64,000 nt of DNA from Desulfovibrio sp. (GCA_020060545.1 JAGUZX010000134.1:45025-109024), one strand, 5' to 3'. Counted from the stretch's first letter, positions 48,519 to 59,101 are shown. Notes: generated by a model from the sequence alone, not told the origin. A program made the numbers and translations.

Positions 48519-49661
48519 TTACTCCTGCAGCAGGTAACGGGAGATGACCAGGCGCTGCACTTCGCTGGTCCCTTCGTAGATCTGGGTGATCTTGGCGTCG
48601 CGCATGAACCGTTCCACGGGATAATCCCTGGTATAGCCGTAACCGCCAAAAATCTGGACCGCGTTGGTGGTAACCGCCATCGCCGTTTCCGAGGCGAAGA
48701 GCTTGGCCATGGCTGACGCCTGGCCGTAGGGAAATCCCCGGCTTTCGAGGAAAGCGGCCTGGTAGGTCAGCAGGCGGGCCGCCTCGATCTGTGTCGCCAT
48801 GTCCGCCAGCATGAACGAGATCGCCTGGAAATTGGCGATCGGCTGCCCGAACTGCTCCCGGCTCTTGGCGTAGCGGGCGGCCTCTTCCATGGCCCCCTGG
48901 GCGATCCCCACCGCCTGGGCGGCGATACCGTTCCGCCCCCCGTCCAGGGTACCCAGGGCAATTTTGAACCCTTCCCCCTCGCGGCCGAGGAGGTTTTCAC
49001 CGGGCACGCGGCAGTTTTCGAAAACCAGCTCCACTGTCGGCGAGGCGCGCAGCCCCATCTTCCGCTCTTTTTTTCCGAAGGAAAAACCGGGGGTTCCCTT
49101 CTCCACGATAAAGGCGCTGATGCCGCGCGCCTTTTTCTCCCTGTCGGTTACGGCAAAGACAATATAGATCTCGGCCTCGCCGGCGTTGGTGATAAAAATC
49201 TTGCTCCCGTTCAGGATAAAGCCGCCCCCGTCCGCGACCGCGGTGGTGCGCATCGCCGCGGCGTCGGTGCCGGCGGTCGCTTCGGTGAGGCCGAACGCCC
49301 CCAGCTTTTCGCCCAGGGCCATCGGCTCGAGATACTTTTTCTTCTGCGCCTCGCTGCCGTACTTGAAGAGCGGCCAGCCGGCCAGGGAAATGTGGGCGGA
49401 AAGGGTCGTCCCGGCGGAAGCTTCAACCCGGGAGAGCTCTTCCACCGCGATGACATAGCTGACATAATCCAGCCCGCCGCCGCCGTACTCCTCGGGCCAC
49501 GGGATCCCGGCCAGCCCCAGCCGCCCCATTTTTTCAAAGAGGGCGCGGGAAAATTGCTCCTGATCGTCCCTTTCGTCCGCGCCGGGCCTTAACTCTTTCT
49601 CGGCAAAATCACGGACCATTTTCCGAATCATTTCCTGCTCTTCCGTTAAAAGAAAATTCAC
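48519..49661 (-). CDS. Acyl-CoA dehydrogenase
   Basis: [59 protein letters not shown]. Confidence 0.95.
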   Translation of the reverse strand: MNFLLTEEQEMIRKMVRDFAEKELRPGADERDDQEQFSRALFEKMGRLGLAGIPWPEEYGGGGLDYVSYVIAVEELSRVEASAGTTLSAHISLAGWPLFKYGSEAQKKKYLEPMALGEKLGAFGLTEATAGTDAAAMRTTAVADGGGFILNGSKIFITNAGEAEIYIVFAVTDREKKARGISAFIVEKGTPGFSFGKKERKMGLRASPTVELVFENCRVPGENLLGREGEGFKIALGTLDGGRNGIAAQAVGIAQGAMEEAARYAKSREQFGQPIANFQAISFMLADMATQIEAARLLTYQAAFLESRGFPYGQASAMAKLFASETAMAVTTNAVQIFGGYGYTRDYPVERFMRDAKITQIYEGTSEVQRLVISRYLLQE

Positions 49662-49664
49662 CGT

Positions 49665-50804
49665 TTAAACCTCCTCCCAGGGGTGCATATTTTTCAGCAG
49701 ATCCCGTGCGATGACAATGCGCTGGATCTGGCTGCTCCCTTCGTAGATCTGCGTCACCTTGGCGTCACGGAAATAGCGGGCCACCGGGTTGGTTTCGCGG
49801 GCGCCTTCCAGGCCCCAGAGATCCAGGCAGCGCGCCGCCGCCGCCATGGCCAGGTCAGTGGCGTAAAGCTTCGCCATCGACGCCTCCCTGGCGCAGGGGT
49901 ACCCGCCCCCTTTCAGCCAGGCGGCGCGGTAAACCAGCAACCGGGCCGCTTCCAGGCGGGTGTAGAGATCGGCCAGGGCGAAGCGGACGCCCTGCTTCAC
50001 CGGGCCGCCGGCAATCGCCCCGGATATCAGGGCGGCCGCCGTTTCCTCCAGGGCGGCCCGGGCCAGGCCCAGACCCTGGGCGGCAATCCCGATTCGCCCC
50101 CCGTCCAGGAGCGAGAGGGCAATCCGGAAACCCTCGCCTTCGCCGCCGAGGCGGTTTTCCGCGGGCAGCCACAGATCGGAAAACCGGAGCGAGGCGGTGG
50201 CGGAGCCGTGCAGACCCATTTTCCGCTCCGGCCGGCCGATTTCCAGCCCCGGCGTCCCTTTCTCCACCAGGAAAGCGCAGATCCCCCCGCTGCCCCGGGA
50301 CGGGTCCAGCGTGGCGAAGACCGTGTAGAGGCCGGCTTCGCCGCCGCTGGTGATAAACATTTTACCGCCATTGAGAATGTAGCCCCGCTCTGCCGGCCTG
50401 GCGGTTGTGCGCAGCGCCGCGGCGTCGGATCCGGCGCCTTCCTCGGTCAGGGCAAACGCGCCCAGCAGCTCGCCCCGGGCCAGCCCGGGGAGGTAACGCC
50501 GCTTCTGCCGCTCGCCGCCGAAATAGAGCAGCGGGAAGGTGCCCACCGAGGTGTGCACCGCGATGATCACCCCCGTGGAGCCGCAAACCCGGGAGATCTC
50601 CTCGACCAGCAGGATATAGGTCAAAAAATCTTCGCCCTGCCCGCCCCATTCCCTGGGCAGCGGCAAGCCCAGATAGCCGCGGGCGGCCGCTTTTTGGATG
50701 TTGTCCCGGGCGAATCCTTCAACGGCCGGGGTGATCTCGGCGGCGGCAAAACTTCTGAACTCTTCCTGTTTGGCCAGGTGTGCGGGTGACAGGCGAAAAT
50801 CCAT
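49665..50804 (-). CDS. Acyl-CoA dehydrogenase (paralogue)
   Basis: FALTEEGAGSDAAALRTTA; RYFRDAKVTQIYEGSSQIQRIVIAR. Confidence 0.94.
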   Translation of the reverse strand: MDFRLSPAHLAKQEEFRSFAAAEITPAVEGFARDNIQKAAARGYLGLPLPREWGGQGEDFLTYILLVEEISRVCGSTGVIIAVHTSVGTFPLLYFGGERQKRRYLPGLARGELLGAFALTEEGAGSDAAALRTTARPAERGYILNGGKMFITSGGEAGLYTVFATLDPSRGSGGICAFLVEKGTPGLEIGRPERKMGLHGSATASLRFSDLWLPAENRLGGEGEGFRIALSLLDGGRIGIAAQGLGLARAALEETAAALISGAIAGGPVKQGVRFALADLYTRLEAARLLVYRAAWLKGGGYPCAREASMAKLYATDLAMAAAARCLDLWGLEGARETNPVARYFRDAKVTQIYEGSSQIQRIVIARDLLKNMHPWEEV

Positions 50805-50872
50805 GCTTCTCTCCTGAAATGATGGCGCCGCAATCGCCGCCCAAAGGCTGGCGCCGGCGATCGGCCCGCCGT

Positions 50873-52054
50873 TTATACTTTAATGACCGTGGCTTCGCCC
50901 TGGGCGGCCCCACTGCAGATCGTGGCCAGGCCGTAGCCGCCGCCGCGCCGCCTCAGCTCGGCCACCAGCGTCATCAGGATCCTGGCGCCGCTGGCGCCGA
51001 TCGGGTGCCCCAGCGCGACGGCCCCCCCGTTTACGTTGACTATATCTTCATCCCAATGGCCGAGCTTGATGCAGGTGAGCGCCACCGCAGCGAAGGCCTC
51101 GTTCACTTCGATCAGATCCATCCGGTCCGCCGTCAGCCCGGCCCCGGCGAGGGCTTTTTGCGCGGCGGCGTACGGGACCGTGGCGATATACGGCGGCGCC
51201 AGGGAGACCGCACCCTGCGAGATAATCGTCGCCAGCGGCTCCAACCCCCATTCTTTCGCCCGCGCCGCGGAAGCGAGGACCAGCGCCGCCGCCCCGTCGC
51301 TGATCCCGGGGGCATTCCCCGCGGTGATCAGCCCGCCGGGTTCAAAAGCGGGCGGCAGCTGGGCCAGCTTTTCCAGCGAGGTGTCGCGGCGCGGCAGCTC
51401 GTCCTGATCGATCAGCAGCGGCTCCCCTTTACGCTGCGGCACCGCCACCGGCACGATCTCCTCGGCTGGGAGCCCGGCGTCCATGGCGGCCGCGGCACGC
51501 TCGTGGCTGCGCAGCGCCCAGCGGTCCATCATCTCCCGGGTGATGCCGTACTCGGCGGTGGGGATCCGACCGCCGTGCACCCCCATATGCACCTGGTGGA
51601 AGGGGCACCACAACCCGTCCCTGATCATGCCGTCCACCAGGGGAGCGTCGCCCATACGCAAGCCGGTGCGGCCACCGGGGAACAGATAGGGGACGGAGCT
51701 CATATTTTCCATCCCTCCCGCCACCACCACCGCCGCCGCGCCGGCCCGGATCAAGGCGTCAGCCAGATTGACCGCCCGCAGACCGGAGGCGCAGACCTTG
51801 TTGATCGTTTCAGAGGGCACCGTCGGCGGCAGACCGGCCTTAACCGTGGCCTGCCGGGAAGGGATCTGCCCCGCCCCCGCCTGGAGTACCATCCCCAGGA
51901 AGACATTGTCCACCGCCTCCCCGGGTACTCCCGCCCGGGAAAGCGCCTCCCGCACCGCCAGGGCGCCCAGTTCGACTGCCGGCACGTCCTGGAGCGAACC
52001 CAAAAAACGGCCGAAGGGGGTCCGCGCATAACCGACGATTACTGTTTCGCCCAT
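50873..52054 (-). CDS. Acetyl-CoA acetyltransferase (thiolase)
   Basis: INKVCASGLRAV; NVNGGAVALGHPIGASGARIL; C-terminal catalytic cysteine region GLATICSGAAQGEA. Confidence 0.94.
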   Translation of the reverse strand: MGETVIVGYARTPFGRFLGSLQDVPAVELGALAVREALSRAGVPGEAVDNVFLGMVLQAGAGQIPSRQATVKAGLPPTVPSETINKVCASGLRAVNLADALIRAGAAAVVVAGGMENMSSVPYLFPGGRTGLRMGDAPLVDGMIRDGLWCPFHQVHMGVHGGRIPTAEYGITREMMDRWALRSHERAAAAMDAGLPAEEIVPVAVPQRKGEPLLIDQDELPRRDTSLEKLAQLPPAFEPGGLITAGNAPGISDGAAALVLASAARAKEWGLEPLATIISQGAVSLAPPYIATVPYAAAQKALAGAGLTADRMDLIEVNEAFAAVALTCIKLGHWDEDIVNVNGGAVALGHPIGASGARILMTLVAELRRRGGGYGLATICSGAAQGEATVIKV

Positions 52055-52072
52055 GCTCCACCTCTTAAATAG

Positions 52073-52104
52073 TGTGACATTTGGGGACGGGGCAATTTTG
52101 TCAC
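52073..52104. repeat. REP-like dyad gtgacatttggggacggggcaattttgtcac
   Basis: Terminal GTGACA/TGTCAC inverted repeat around GGGGACGGGG. Confidence 0.55.
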
Positions 52105-52482
52105 AAAACGTCTACCCATCTGGAAAATGATCTTTGGGATGATTTGGCAACGTTTAAGGTTTGCTCGCCGGCGGTGCTTACGGCTCGGCTGCGGCCTTCC
52201 GCCCGGGCTTCCCTCGACATTCGCCATCCCCGGCTAAAGGTCCCGGCGGCCCGCATCCTGCGGGCAGGCCCGCTCCAGACCTTGCCTCGCCTGCTTATGC
52301 TGGGGACGAACCTATTTCGATGAGGACGGTCGCCCCGGTGCCGGTCGCGCCCGCGGCTGCCTCTTTCCTGCCTCCAGTCCGTTTTGATGCGAAACCGCAA
52401 GCCCATAATCTTGCGCTACGGATACAAAGGCACGGCCTTTGGTTCCCCCGTTGATGGAATTGCGGGAAGCCTCCGTTCGCCC

Positions 52483-53787
52483 TTAACTTTCCTCTTTCCT
52501 CCCCAGGGCCCGGTGCGCGATGTCCCGGCGGAAGTAGCATCCCGGAAAGCTGATTTGATCCGCGGCCCGGTAAGCCGTGGCCAGGGCGGCCGGGAGCTCT
52601 TTCGCCCAGGCGGTTACCCCCAGCACCCTCCCGCCAGCGGTAACGATCGCGCCGTTTTGCACTGCCGTGCCGGCGTGAAACACGGCCAGCCCTTCGTCCG
52701 CACCCGCAAATTCTTCAATGCGGTCCAGCCCGCTGATCGCCTGCCCGGTCGGGTAAGGTCCGGGGTAGCCGGGGGAGGCGATCACCACGCAGGCGGCGGC
52801 GGCAGCGCTTGCCCGCAGCTCCAGCCCGGACCCGGCCAGCCGGCCTTCCGCCGCGGCCAGAAGCGGTGGCAGCAGGTCCGCCTCCAGGCGGGGCAGGATG
52901 GCCTGGGTTTCCGGGTCGCCGAAACGGACATTGAACTCGAGGACACTGATCCGGTTTCCGCTGACCATCAAACCGGCGTAGATCACGCCCCGGTAGTCGA
53001 CGCCCTGGGCATTGAGTCCCGCCAGCAGCGGGCGGAAAACCGTTTCTACGGCCGCGTGCGAAAGCCGCGCCGTTAGGGCAGGGGCGGGCGAGTAGGCGCC
53101 CATCCCGCCGGTATTCGGCCCGGTGTCGCCCTCGCCGATCGCCTTGTGATCTTGGGCCGACGGCAACACCAGCAGCTCCTTGCCGTCGGTCACCGCCAAA
53201 ACGGAAACCTCTTCGCCGGTGAGGCAGTCCTCGATAACCACCCGGCCGCCCGCCGCCCCGAAAACGCCTTCCACCATGATCTTCCGCAGCGCCTCCTCGG
53301 CTTCGCCGCGGGTGCGGGCCACGGTGACCCCCTTGCCGGCCGCCAGGCCGTCCGCTTTTACCACCACCGGCCCTTCCGGCAGAGTGTCAATATGGCGCCG
53401 GGCCGGTTCATACCGGTCGAAGACGGCAAAGCCGGCCGTGGGGATGCCCCAGCGCGACATCTGCTCCTTGGCCCAAGCCTTGCTTCCTTCCAGGCGCGCC
53501 CCCGCGCTCCCCGGCCCAAAAACCTTCAAGCCGGCCGCGCGGAAATGATCGGCCAGCCCGGCGGCCAGGGGCGCCTCGGGCCCGACCACGGTGAGGTCGA
53601 TTTTGTGCGCCAGGGCCCATTCCTTAAGGTCCGCCGCGTCCTCCGCTTGAAGCGGCACGCACTCCGCCACCGTGGCGATCCCGGCGTTGCCGGGAGCGCA
53701 GTAAATCCCGGTCAGCAGGGGACTTTGGGCCAGCTTCCAGGCCAGGGCGTGTTCCCGGCCGCCTCCACCGACTATTAAAACCCGCAC
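52483..53787 (-). CDS. purD: Phosphoribosylamine-glycine ligase
   Basis: MRVLIVGGGGREHALAWKLAQSP; EFNVRFGDPETQAILPRLEADL. Confidence 0.96.
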   Translation of the reverse strand: MRVLIVGGGGREHALAWKLAQSPLLTGIYCAPGNAGIATVAECVPLQAEDAADLKEWALAHKIDLTVVGPEAPLAAGLADHFRAAGLKVFGPGSAGARLEGSKAWAKEQMSRWGIPTAGFAVFDRYEPARRHIDTLPEGPVVVKADGLAAGKGVTVARTRGEAEEALRKIMVEGVFGAAGGRVVIEDCLTGEEVSVLAVTDGKELLVLPSAQDHKAIGEGDTGPNTGGMGAYSPAPALTARLSHAAVETVFRPLLAGLNAQGVDYRGVIYAGLMVSGNRISVLEFNVRFGDPETQAILPRLEADLLPPLLAAAEGRLAGSGLELRASAAAAACVVIASPGYPGPYPTGQAISGLDRIEEFAGADEGLAVFHAGTAVQNGAIVTAGGRVLGVTAWAKELPAALATAYRAADQISFPGCYFRRDIAHRALGRKEES

Positions 53788-53868
53788 CTTCTTCTCCCCT
53801 TCCTCAGGAAGCAGGCGGCGGTTCTTTTGCTTCCCGCTTCCTTGTCCTATCGCCTTCCCGGCAGGCCT

Positions 53869-55440
53869 TTAGTGTTTGAAATAGCGCCGACCGGTAAAAA
53901 CCATGGCCAGGCCTAAGCGGTTGCAGGCCTCGATCGACTCGCGATCCTTCAGCGAGCCGCCGGGCTGGATGATGGCCGTGATCCCGGCGGCGGCGGCCGC
54001 TTCCACGGTGTCGGGGAAGGGAAAGAAGGCATCCGAACCCATCACCGCTCCCGCCGCTTTCTCGCCTGCCTGCCCCAGGGCGATCCGGGCCGCCGCGATC
54101 CGGCTCATCTGGCCTGCGCCCACGCCGAGGGTTTGCCCCTGCCGGGCGATGACAATGGCGTTGGACTTGACATGCTTGACCACCTTCTGGGCAAAGGCCA
54201 GGTCGCTCCATTCGGCGGCAGTGGGAACCCTTTTCGTCACCACTTCACCCTGCGACGGGTCCACCGGTACGCGGTCCACCGTCTGCAGCAGCAACCCGCC
54301 GGCCACCTTTTTCAAGTCGTAGCGTTCCGCCGCTCCCGTTCCCGCTTCACCCTGCGGGTCGAGCTCCAGGAGACGGATCTCTTTCTTCTGCGCAAAAATG
54401 GGCAGCGCTTCGGTCTCAAAAGCCGGCGCCGCCACCACTTCCAGGAAAATCTCCACCATGCGGCGGGCCGCCGCATGGTCCACGGGGCGGTTTACGGCCA
54501 GGACGCCGCCGAAGATGGAAATCGGATCGGCGGCGTAGGCGAGCTCAAAGGCGGCGGAGACACTCGGCGCCGAACCGACGCCGCACGGATTGGTATGCTT
54601 TACCACCACCACCGTCGGCTCCGCAAACTCCCGCACCAGCTCCCAGGCCGCGTTCACGTCGTGCAAATTGTTAAAGGAAAGCTCCTTCCCCTGCAGCTGG
54701 CGCGCCGCCGCAAGGCCCCGGCTTCCGCCGGCGAAAGCGTAAAAGGCGGCCGCCTGCTGCGGGTTTTCCCCGTAGCGCAGCTCCTGCACCTTCTCCAAGG
54801 GCAGGCAGAGGTCGGGCGGGAAAAGGCCCATACCCGACTCGGGCAGGCCGGCGAAATAGCCGGCGATCAGGGCGTCATACCGGGCCGTGTGGGCGAAAGC
54901 TTCCGCGGCCAGGCGGAAGCGGGTCTCAAGGGTGACACAGCCGTGCTCGGTGAGCTCGGCGATGACCTGCGCGTAGCGGGCCGGGTGGACCACGACGGCC
55001 ACGTGGGCGAAATTCTTCGCCGCCGCCCGAACCATGGTCGGCCCGCCGATGTCGATATTTTCGACCGCTTCTTCCAGCGTTACCCCGGGGCGGGCAATCG
55101 TTTGGGCAAAGGGGTACAGGTTGACCACGACCAGCTCGATCGGCCCGATCCCCTGCTCTGCCAGCTGGCGCCGGTGCTCCGCCCGGTCCAGGCGGGCCAG
55201 GATCCCCCCGTGGATGAGAGGGTTGAGCGTCTTCACCCGCCCGTCGAGGATTTCGGGAAAACCGGTAATCTCCTGCACCCCTTTCACGGAGCAGCCCGCT
55301 TCGCGCAGGGCGCGGGACGTCCCCCCCGTGGAAATAATCTCCCAACCCAGCCGCTTAAGCGCCGCGGCAAACTCGATGATCCCCGTCTTATCCGAAACGC
55401 TGATCAGTGCCCGCTTCTGACTTGGCCCTCTTTCACTCAA
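53869..55440 (-). CDS. purH: Bifunctional AICAR formyltransferase/IMP cyclohydrolase
   Basis: RALISVSDKTGIIEFAAAL; ELSFNNLHDVNAAWEL; KHTNPCGV. Confidence 0.96.
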   Translation of the reverse strand: MSERGPSQKRALISVSDKTGIIEFAAALKRLGWEIISTGGTSRALREAGCSVKGVQEITGFPEILDGRVKTLNPLIHGGILARLDRAEHRRQLAEQGIGPIELVVVNLYPFAQTIARPGVTLEEAVENIDIGGPTMVRAAAKNFAHVAVVVHPARYAQVIAELTEHGCVTLETRFRLAAEAFAHTARYDALIAGYFAGLPESGMGLFPPDLCLPLEKVQELRYGENPQQAAAFYAFAGGSRGLAAARQLQGKELSFNNLHDVNAAWELVREFAEPTVVVVKHTNPCGVGSAPSVSAAFELAYAADPISIFGGVLAVNRPVDHAAARRMVEIFLEVVAAPAFETEALPIFAQKKEIRLLELDPQGEAGTGAAERYDLKKVAGGLLLQTVDRVPVDPSQGEVVTKRVPTAAEWSDLAFAQKVVKHVKSNAIVIARQGQTLGVGAGQMSRIAAARIALGQAGEKAAGAVMGSDAFFPFPDTVEAAAAAGITAIIQPGGSLKDRESIEACNRLGLAMVFTGRRYFKH

Positions 55441-56038
55441 CGATATAGCACCTTCTTCCTTCGACTTTTAGTTTATCCCGGCAGAACAGATCAACCGCAC
55501 GGGGGTAGAGCCGGTACTCGGCGGCGTGCACGCGCTGGTGCAGCGTTTCCGCCGTATCGTCCTGGATCACCGGCACCGCCTCCTGCAGGATCACCGGTCC
55601 GGTGTCCAAACCTTCGTCCACGAAATGCACCGTGCATCCCGTCACCTTGACCCCGTAGGCCAGCGCGTCCTCAATCCCGGATGTGCCGGGAAATGACGGC
55701 AGCAGGGCGGGGTGGATGTTCATGACCCGCATCGGGAACTCCCGGATGAATAACGGGGAAAGCAAGCGCATGAACCCGGCCAGCACCACGAGCTCGACCC
55801 GTTCTTCTTTCAGTTCCCCGATAACGGCCGCGTCATACTCTTCCCGGCTCCGGTACAAACCGGGATCGACAAACATCGCCCGGATACCGCGGCGGCGGGC
55901 GCGCTCCAGGGCCGGCGCCCGCTCCCGGTCGCTGATCACCAGCACCACCCGGGCCGCCACCTTTCCCTGGGCAATCTCCTCTAAAATCGCTTCCAGGTTT
56001 GTCCCCTGCCCCGACGCCAGGACGGCCACCCGCTTCAC
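55433..56038 (-). CDS. purN: Phosphoribosylglycinamide formyltransferase
   Basis: RVAVLASGQGTNLEAIL; NIHPALLPSFPG. Confidence 0.95.
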   Translation of the reverse strand: MKRVAVLASGQGTNLEAILEEIAQGKVAARVVLVISDRERAPALERARRRGIRAMFVDPGLYRSREEYDAAVIGELKEERVELVVLAGFMRLLSPLFIREFPMRVMNIHPALLPSFPGTSGIEDALAYGVKVTGCTVHFVDEGLDTGPVILQEAVPVIQDDTAETLHQRVHAAEYRLYPRAVDLFCRDKLKVEGRRCYIVE

Positions 56039-56109
56039 CGGCCCACCCCCTAATACACCGATTCCTTTTTCATATTCTACTTATTGCTTTATATTTCCTT
56101 TAAATCGCA

Positions 56110-56178
56110 AAGTTCATTTGGTGCCAGGCACCGGATGAACTTTTCAGTTCATATGGTGCCAGGTGCATAAGTTCATTT
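56110..56178. repeat. Double GTTCAT/GGTGCC REP, left flank of RAYT unit 2
   Basis: aagttcatttggtgccaggcaccggatgaacttttcagttcatatggtgccaggtgcataagttcattt. Confidence 0.88.
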
Positions 56179-56182
56179 CTTG

Positions 56183-56211
56183 TTGACTGCTCAAATAAAT
56201 TATGTTAATAT
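56183..56211 (+). promoter_or_regulatory. SigmaA-like promoter for RAYT 2
   Basis: TTGACT-17 nt-TAATAT, starting 5 bp after the left REP. Confidence 0.65.
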
Positions 56212-56245
56212 TCAAAAAAGGTTTATTATGGAAAGAGGTGATCTC

Positions 56246-57061
56246 GTGCCGCGGAAGCCGCGGGTGCATTTTCCGGGCGCGGTGTACCATGTCGTGGTCA
56301 GAGGCAACAACCAGGAAAAGATCTTCGCCAACGATAAAGACAAGCAGTATTACCTGCAGAAAATGAAATATTACAAAAAAAGGTTCTTTTTTGAAATCCT
56401 CTGCTATGCGATCATGGACAACCATGCCCACATGGCAGTGAAGGTCGGATCAGTTTCGCTTGCAAAGATTATGCAAGGTCTCCAACAGTCTTATGCCGGA
56501 TACTTCAACCGGGAATACGAACGCTGCGGTCATGTTTTTGAAGCAAGGTACAAATCTTACCTCTGTGATAATGATCGTTACCTGCTGGCCCTGCTCAGGT
56601 ATATCCACCGCAACCCGATGGAGGCGGGCTTGTCGGCTGGACTGGAATACGAGTGGAGCAGCCACGGTTATTACACAGGCGCAAAGAAAGGAGACATGGT
56701 CGAGACAGGATTGATCTTCGGCCTGCTTTCCCAGTTTTCGCCCGGCGATCCCGCCAATACATACCATAGCTTTATGCAAGCGGCGGCCGAACAAACTGAG
56801 CTGAAAAAAATCACTAATTTTGTACGCGGTGCGCAGGGGAAAATAGCCACCGATGACCAGGTAGCAAGCCTGATTAAACAAGTTGCGGCGGCTTTTGCGG
56901 TCAATCAAAACAGTCTTTTAAAAAGGAGCAGAAATTATCATATCTCAGCAGCCAGAAAGGAACTGATTCGCCGGCTCGCCGCTGATTTAGACTGGCCGCA
57001 CAACCAAATAGCCCAGTTTTTGAGTGTGACGCCAACCTATGTCTGCAGGGTGGTCAAGTAG
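56246..57061 (+). mobile_element. REP-associated tyrosine transposase (Y1_Tnp/RAYT), unit 2; likely GTG start at 56246 (track ORF starts 56180)
   Basis: PRKPRVHFPGAVYHVVVRGNNQEKIF; HxH motif MDNHAHMAV; candidate Tyr region QQSYAGYFNREYERCGHVFEARYKS; RYIHRNPMEAGL; C-terminal HTH-like DWPHNQIAQFLSVTPTYV. Confidence 0.92.
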
Positions 57062-57125
57062 TTCATGCGGTGCCTGGCACCCGATGAACTTTTCAGTTCA
57101 GTTGGTGCCTGGCACCCGATGAACT
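57059..57125. repeat. Double GTTCAT/GGTGCC REP, right flank of RAYT unit 2, overlapping the stops of RAYT 2 and the GNAT gene
   Basis: agttcatgcggtgcctggcacccgatgaacttttcagttcagttggtgcctggcacccgatgaact. Confidence 0.88.
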
Positions 57126-58014
57126 ATTCCTTGAAGGGCTTGCACATCAGGCTCAATCCTTCGACATCTTTAATCGTTTGATAGTCTCTTTTACGATAGA
57201 GCGAGACAGGCTGCCAGCATTGCCGGTCGGGAAAGGCCAATACTTGGACCACTCCGCGTCCCCGCCTTAAAACTCCTGCTTCAAGGGCGTCCAATAGCTG
57301 TCCAGCGACCCGCTGCCCTTTGAATTCGGACCTGACTGAGAGGCAGGTAATCATGATGCCGTCAACACCGCACACGGGATAACCAAATTTTTGAGAAAGC
57401 GGCAGAGGAATTCCCTCAATAAAACCGGCTTCCTCCGCCCCGGCGAAAGCGATTACCCCGATTATATCCCCGCTATTGAGTAACCGCTGCACGAATGATT
57501 TGCGCCGCTCTTCATACGGGCGCCATTCTTCTTCCCGGTAATTCTCCGCCGCCAGGTAAGGGTGGTGCTTGGTGCAAAGCTTGACCAGGTAGTCCAGGTT
57601 GTCAGTACGGTAGAGTTCCAGGCGCAACTCCCCGCCGGTATTGGAGATGCGCGCCGGCTGGGCCCCATAAGAAAAGGGGTAGCTGCTTGCGTCATAAGGC
57701 AACCCTGGGTCCGCCAGCCGCCGCTTCAGCAGCTCCGGCGCGGGCGGAAACCCGGCTACCTCATCCCCATTTAGGTAAAGCTTGCCGTATAACAACGGCG
57801 TCCCTTCACCTCTTTCCAGCACTGCCAGAAGCTTCTTTTCATCTGCCGAAAAGGGATTAGCAGAGGTTAACTCGTCTTCCAGGACATTATATCTCTCGAA
57901 AATTACCGGCAGGCCATGAAAAAAGTGTACCAATTTATCCAGGGTGGCAAAACTTTCCGGGCAGCCCGGGCTGAAAAAATAGCGCGCGACCGGAACGGTT
58001 CCAATCATATCCAT
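57124..58014 (-). CDS. C-terminal GNAT N-acetyltransferase fused to an N-terminal possibly thioredoxin-like domain
   Basis: GIMITCLSVRSEFKGQRVAGQLLDALEAGVLRRGRGVVQVLAF resembles the GNAT acetyl-CoA site; N-terminal PVARYFFSPGCPESFATLDKL. Confidence 0.65.
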   Translation of the reverse strand: MDMIGTVPVARYFFSPGCPESFATLDKLVHFFHGLPVIFERYNVLEDELTSANPFSADEKKLLAVLERGEGTPLLYGKLYLNGDEVAGFPPAPELLKRRLADPGLPYDASSYPFSYGAQPARISNTGGELRLELYRTDNLDYLVKLCTKHHPYLAAENYREEEWRPYEERRKSFVQRLLNSGDIIGVIAFAGAEEAGFIEGIPLPLSQKFGYPVCGVDGIMITCLSVRSEFKGQRVAGQLLDALEAGVLRRGRGVVQVLAFPDRQCWQPVSLYRKRDYQTIKDVEGLSLMCKPFKE

Positions 58015-58038
58015 CTCTCCCGGTCAAACAGTGCGTGC

Positions 58039-58083
58039 AAAAAGTTCATTAAGTTCATTTGGTGCCTGGCACCAAATGAACTT
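58039..58083. repeat. GTTCAT/GGTGCC REP; perfect 33-bp palindrome at 58051-58083, encoding the PurM C-terminus
   Basis: aagttcatttggtgcc-t-ggcaccaaatgaactt. Confidence 0.9.
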
Positions 58084-59101
58084 TATTGCCGCCGGTGGTT
58101 ACTGAACCAATGTGCCACGCGGTTGTGCCGGTGCGGCTAAGTGCGTCGATCACTTCCGCCGCCTGCTCCGGCGGGACGGCGAGGACAAAGCCGACCCCCA
58201 TGTTGAAAGTGCGGTACATCTCTTCCCGGCGGACCGGCCCCGCCGACTCGATCAGCTTGAAGACGGGCGGCAGCTCCCAGCTTCCCTCTCTGAGTTCCGC
58301 TTGCAGCCCCGTCGGCAGGATGCGGGGCAGGTTGCCGGGCAGGCCGCCCCCCGTAATATGGGCCATTCCTTTGATTGTAAACCGCTCCAGCAGGGGCAGG
58401 ACGGCGGGCACGTAGATCCGGGTGGGGCGCAGCAGTTCTTCCGCCAGGGGCACGGCAAGCCCCGGCGGTATGTCGTTCAGCGGCAGGCCGGCATGCTCAA
58501 GCAGGACTTTTCGGGCCAGGGAGTAACCGTTGCTGTGCAGCCCGGTGGAGGCCAGGCCAACCAGCGCGTCCCCGGCGGCAATGCCCGAACCGTCAATCAT
58601 CCGTTCCCGTTCCACCACGCCCACGGCAAAACCGGCCAGGTCGTATTCCCCGGGCGGGTAGAATCCGGGCATTTCCGCCGTCTCCCCGCCCAGCAGGGCG
58701 CATCCGGCCAGGCGGCAGCCCCGGGCCACCCCCGCAACCACCTGTTCGACCTGCTCCGGCACGAGCCTCCCTACGGCCAGGTAATCCAGGAAGAAGAGCG
58801 GCTCCGCCCCGTGGGTCAGGATATCATTGACGCACATGGCCACGCAGTCTTCTCCGACGCTGTCATGCTTTCCGGCGGCAAAAGCCACTTTGAGCTTTGT
58901 CCCCACGCCGTCAGAACCGGCCACCAGGACCGGGGCGCGGCGGTCTTTCAGCTCCAGGGCGAACAGCCCGCCAAAACCGCCCAGCTCCTGCAGCACTTCC
59001 GGCCGGTAAGTGGAGCGGGCCAAACTCTTGATCCGTTCCACCGCCACCTCGCCGGCTTCTATGTCAACCCCCGCCTGTTGATAATCCAGCTCCCCGCTCA
59101 A
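58055..59101 (-). CDS. purM: Phosphoribosylformylglycinamidine cyclo-ligase
   Basis: [67 protein letters not shown]. Confidence 0.95.
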   Translation of the reverse strand: MSGELDYQQAGVDIEAGEVAVERIKSLARSTYRPEVLQELGGFGGLFALELKDRRAPVLVAGSDGVGTKLKVAFAAGKHDSVGEDCVAMCVNDILTHGAEPLFFLDYLAVGRLVPEQVEQVVAGVARGCRLAGCALLGGETAEMPGFYPPGEYDLAGFAVGVVERERMIDGSGIAAGDALVGLASTGLHSNGYSLARKVLLEHAGLPLNDIPPGLAVPLAEELLRPTRIYVPAVLPLLERFTIKGMAHITGGGLPGNLPRILPTGLQAELREGSWELPPVFKLIESAGPVRREEMYRTFNMGVGFVLAVPPEQAAEVIDALSRTGTTAWHIGSVTTGGNKVHLVPGTK

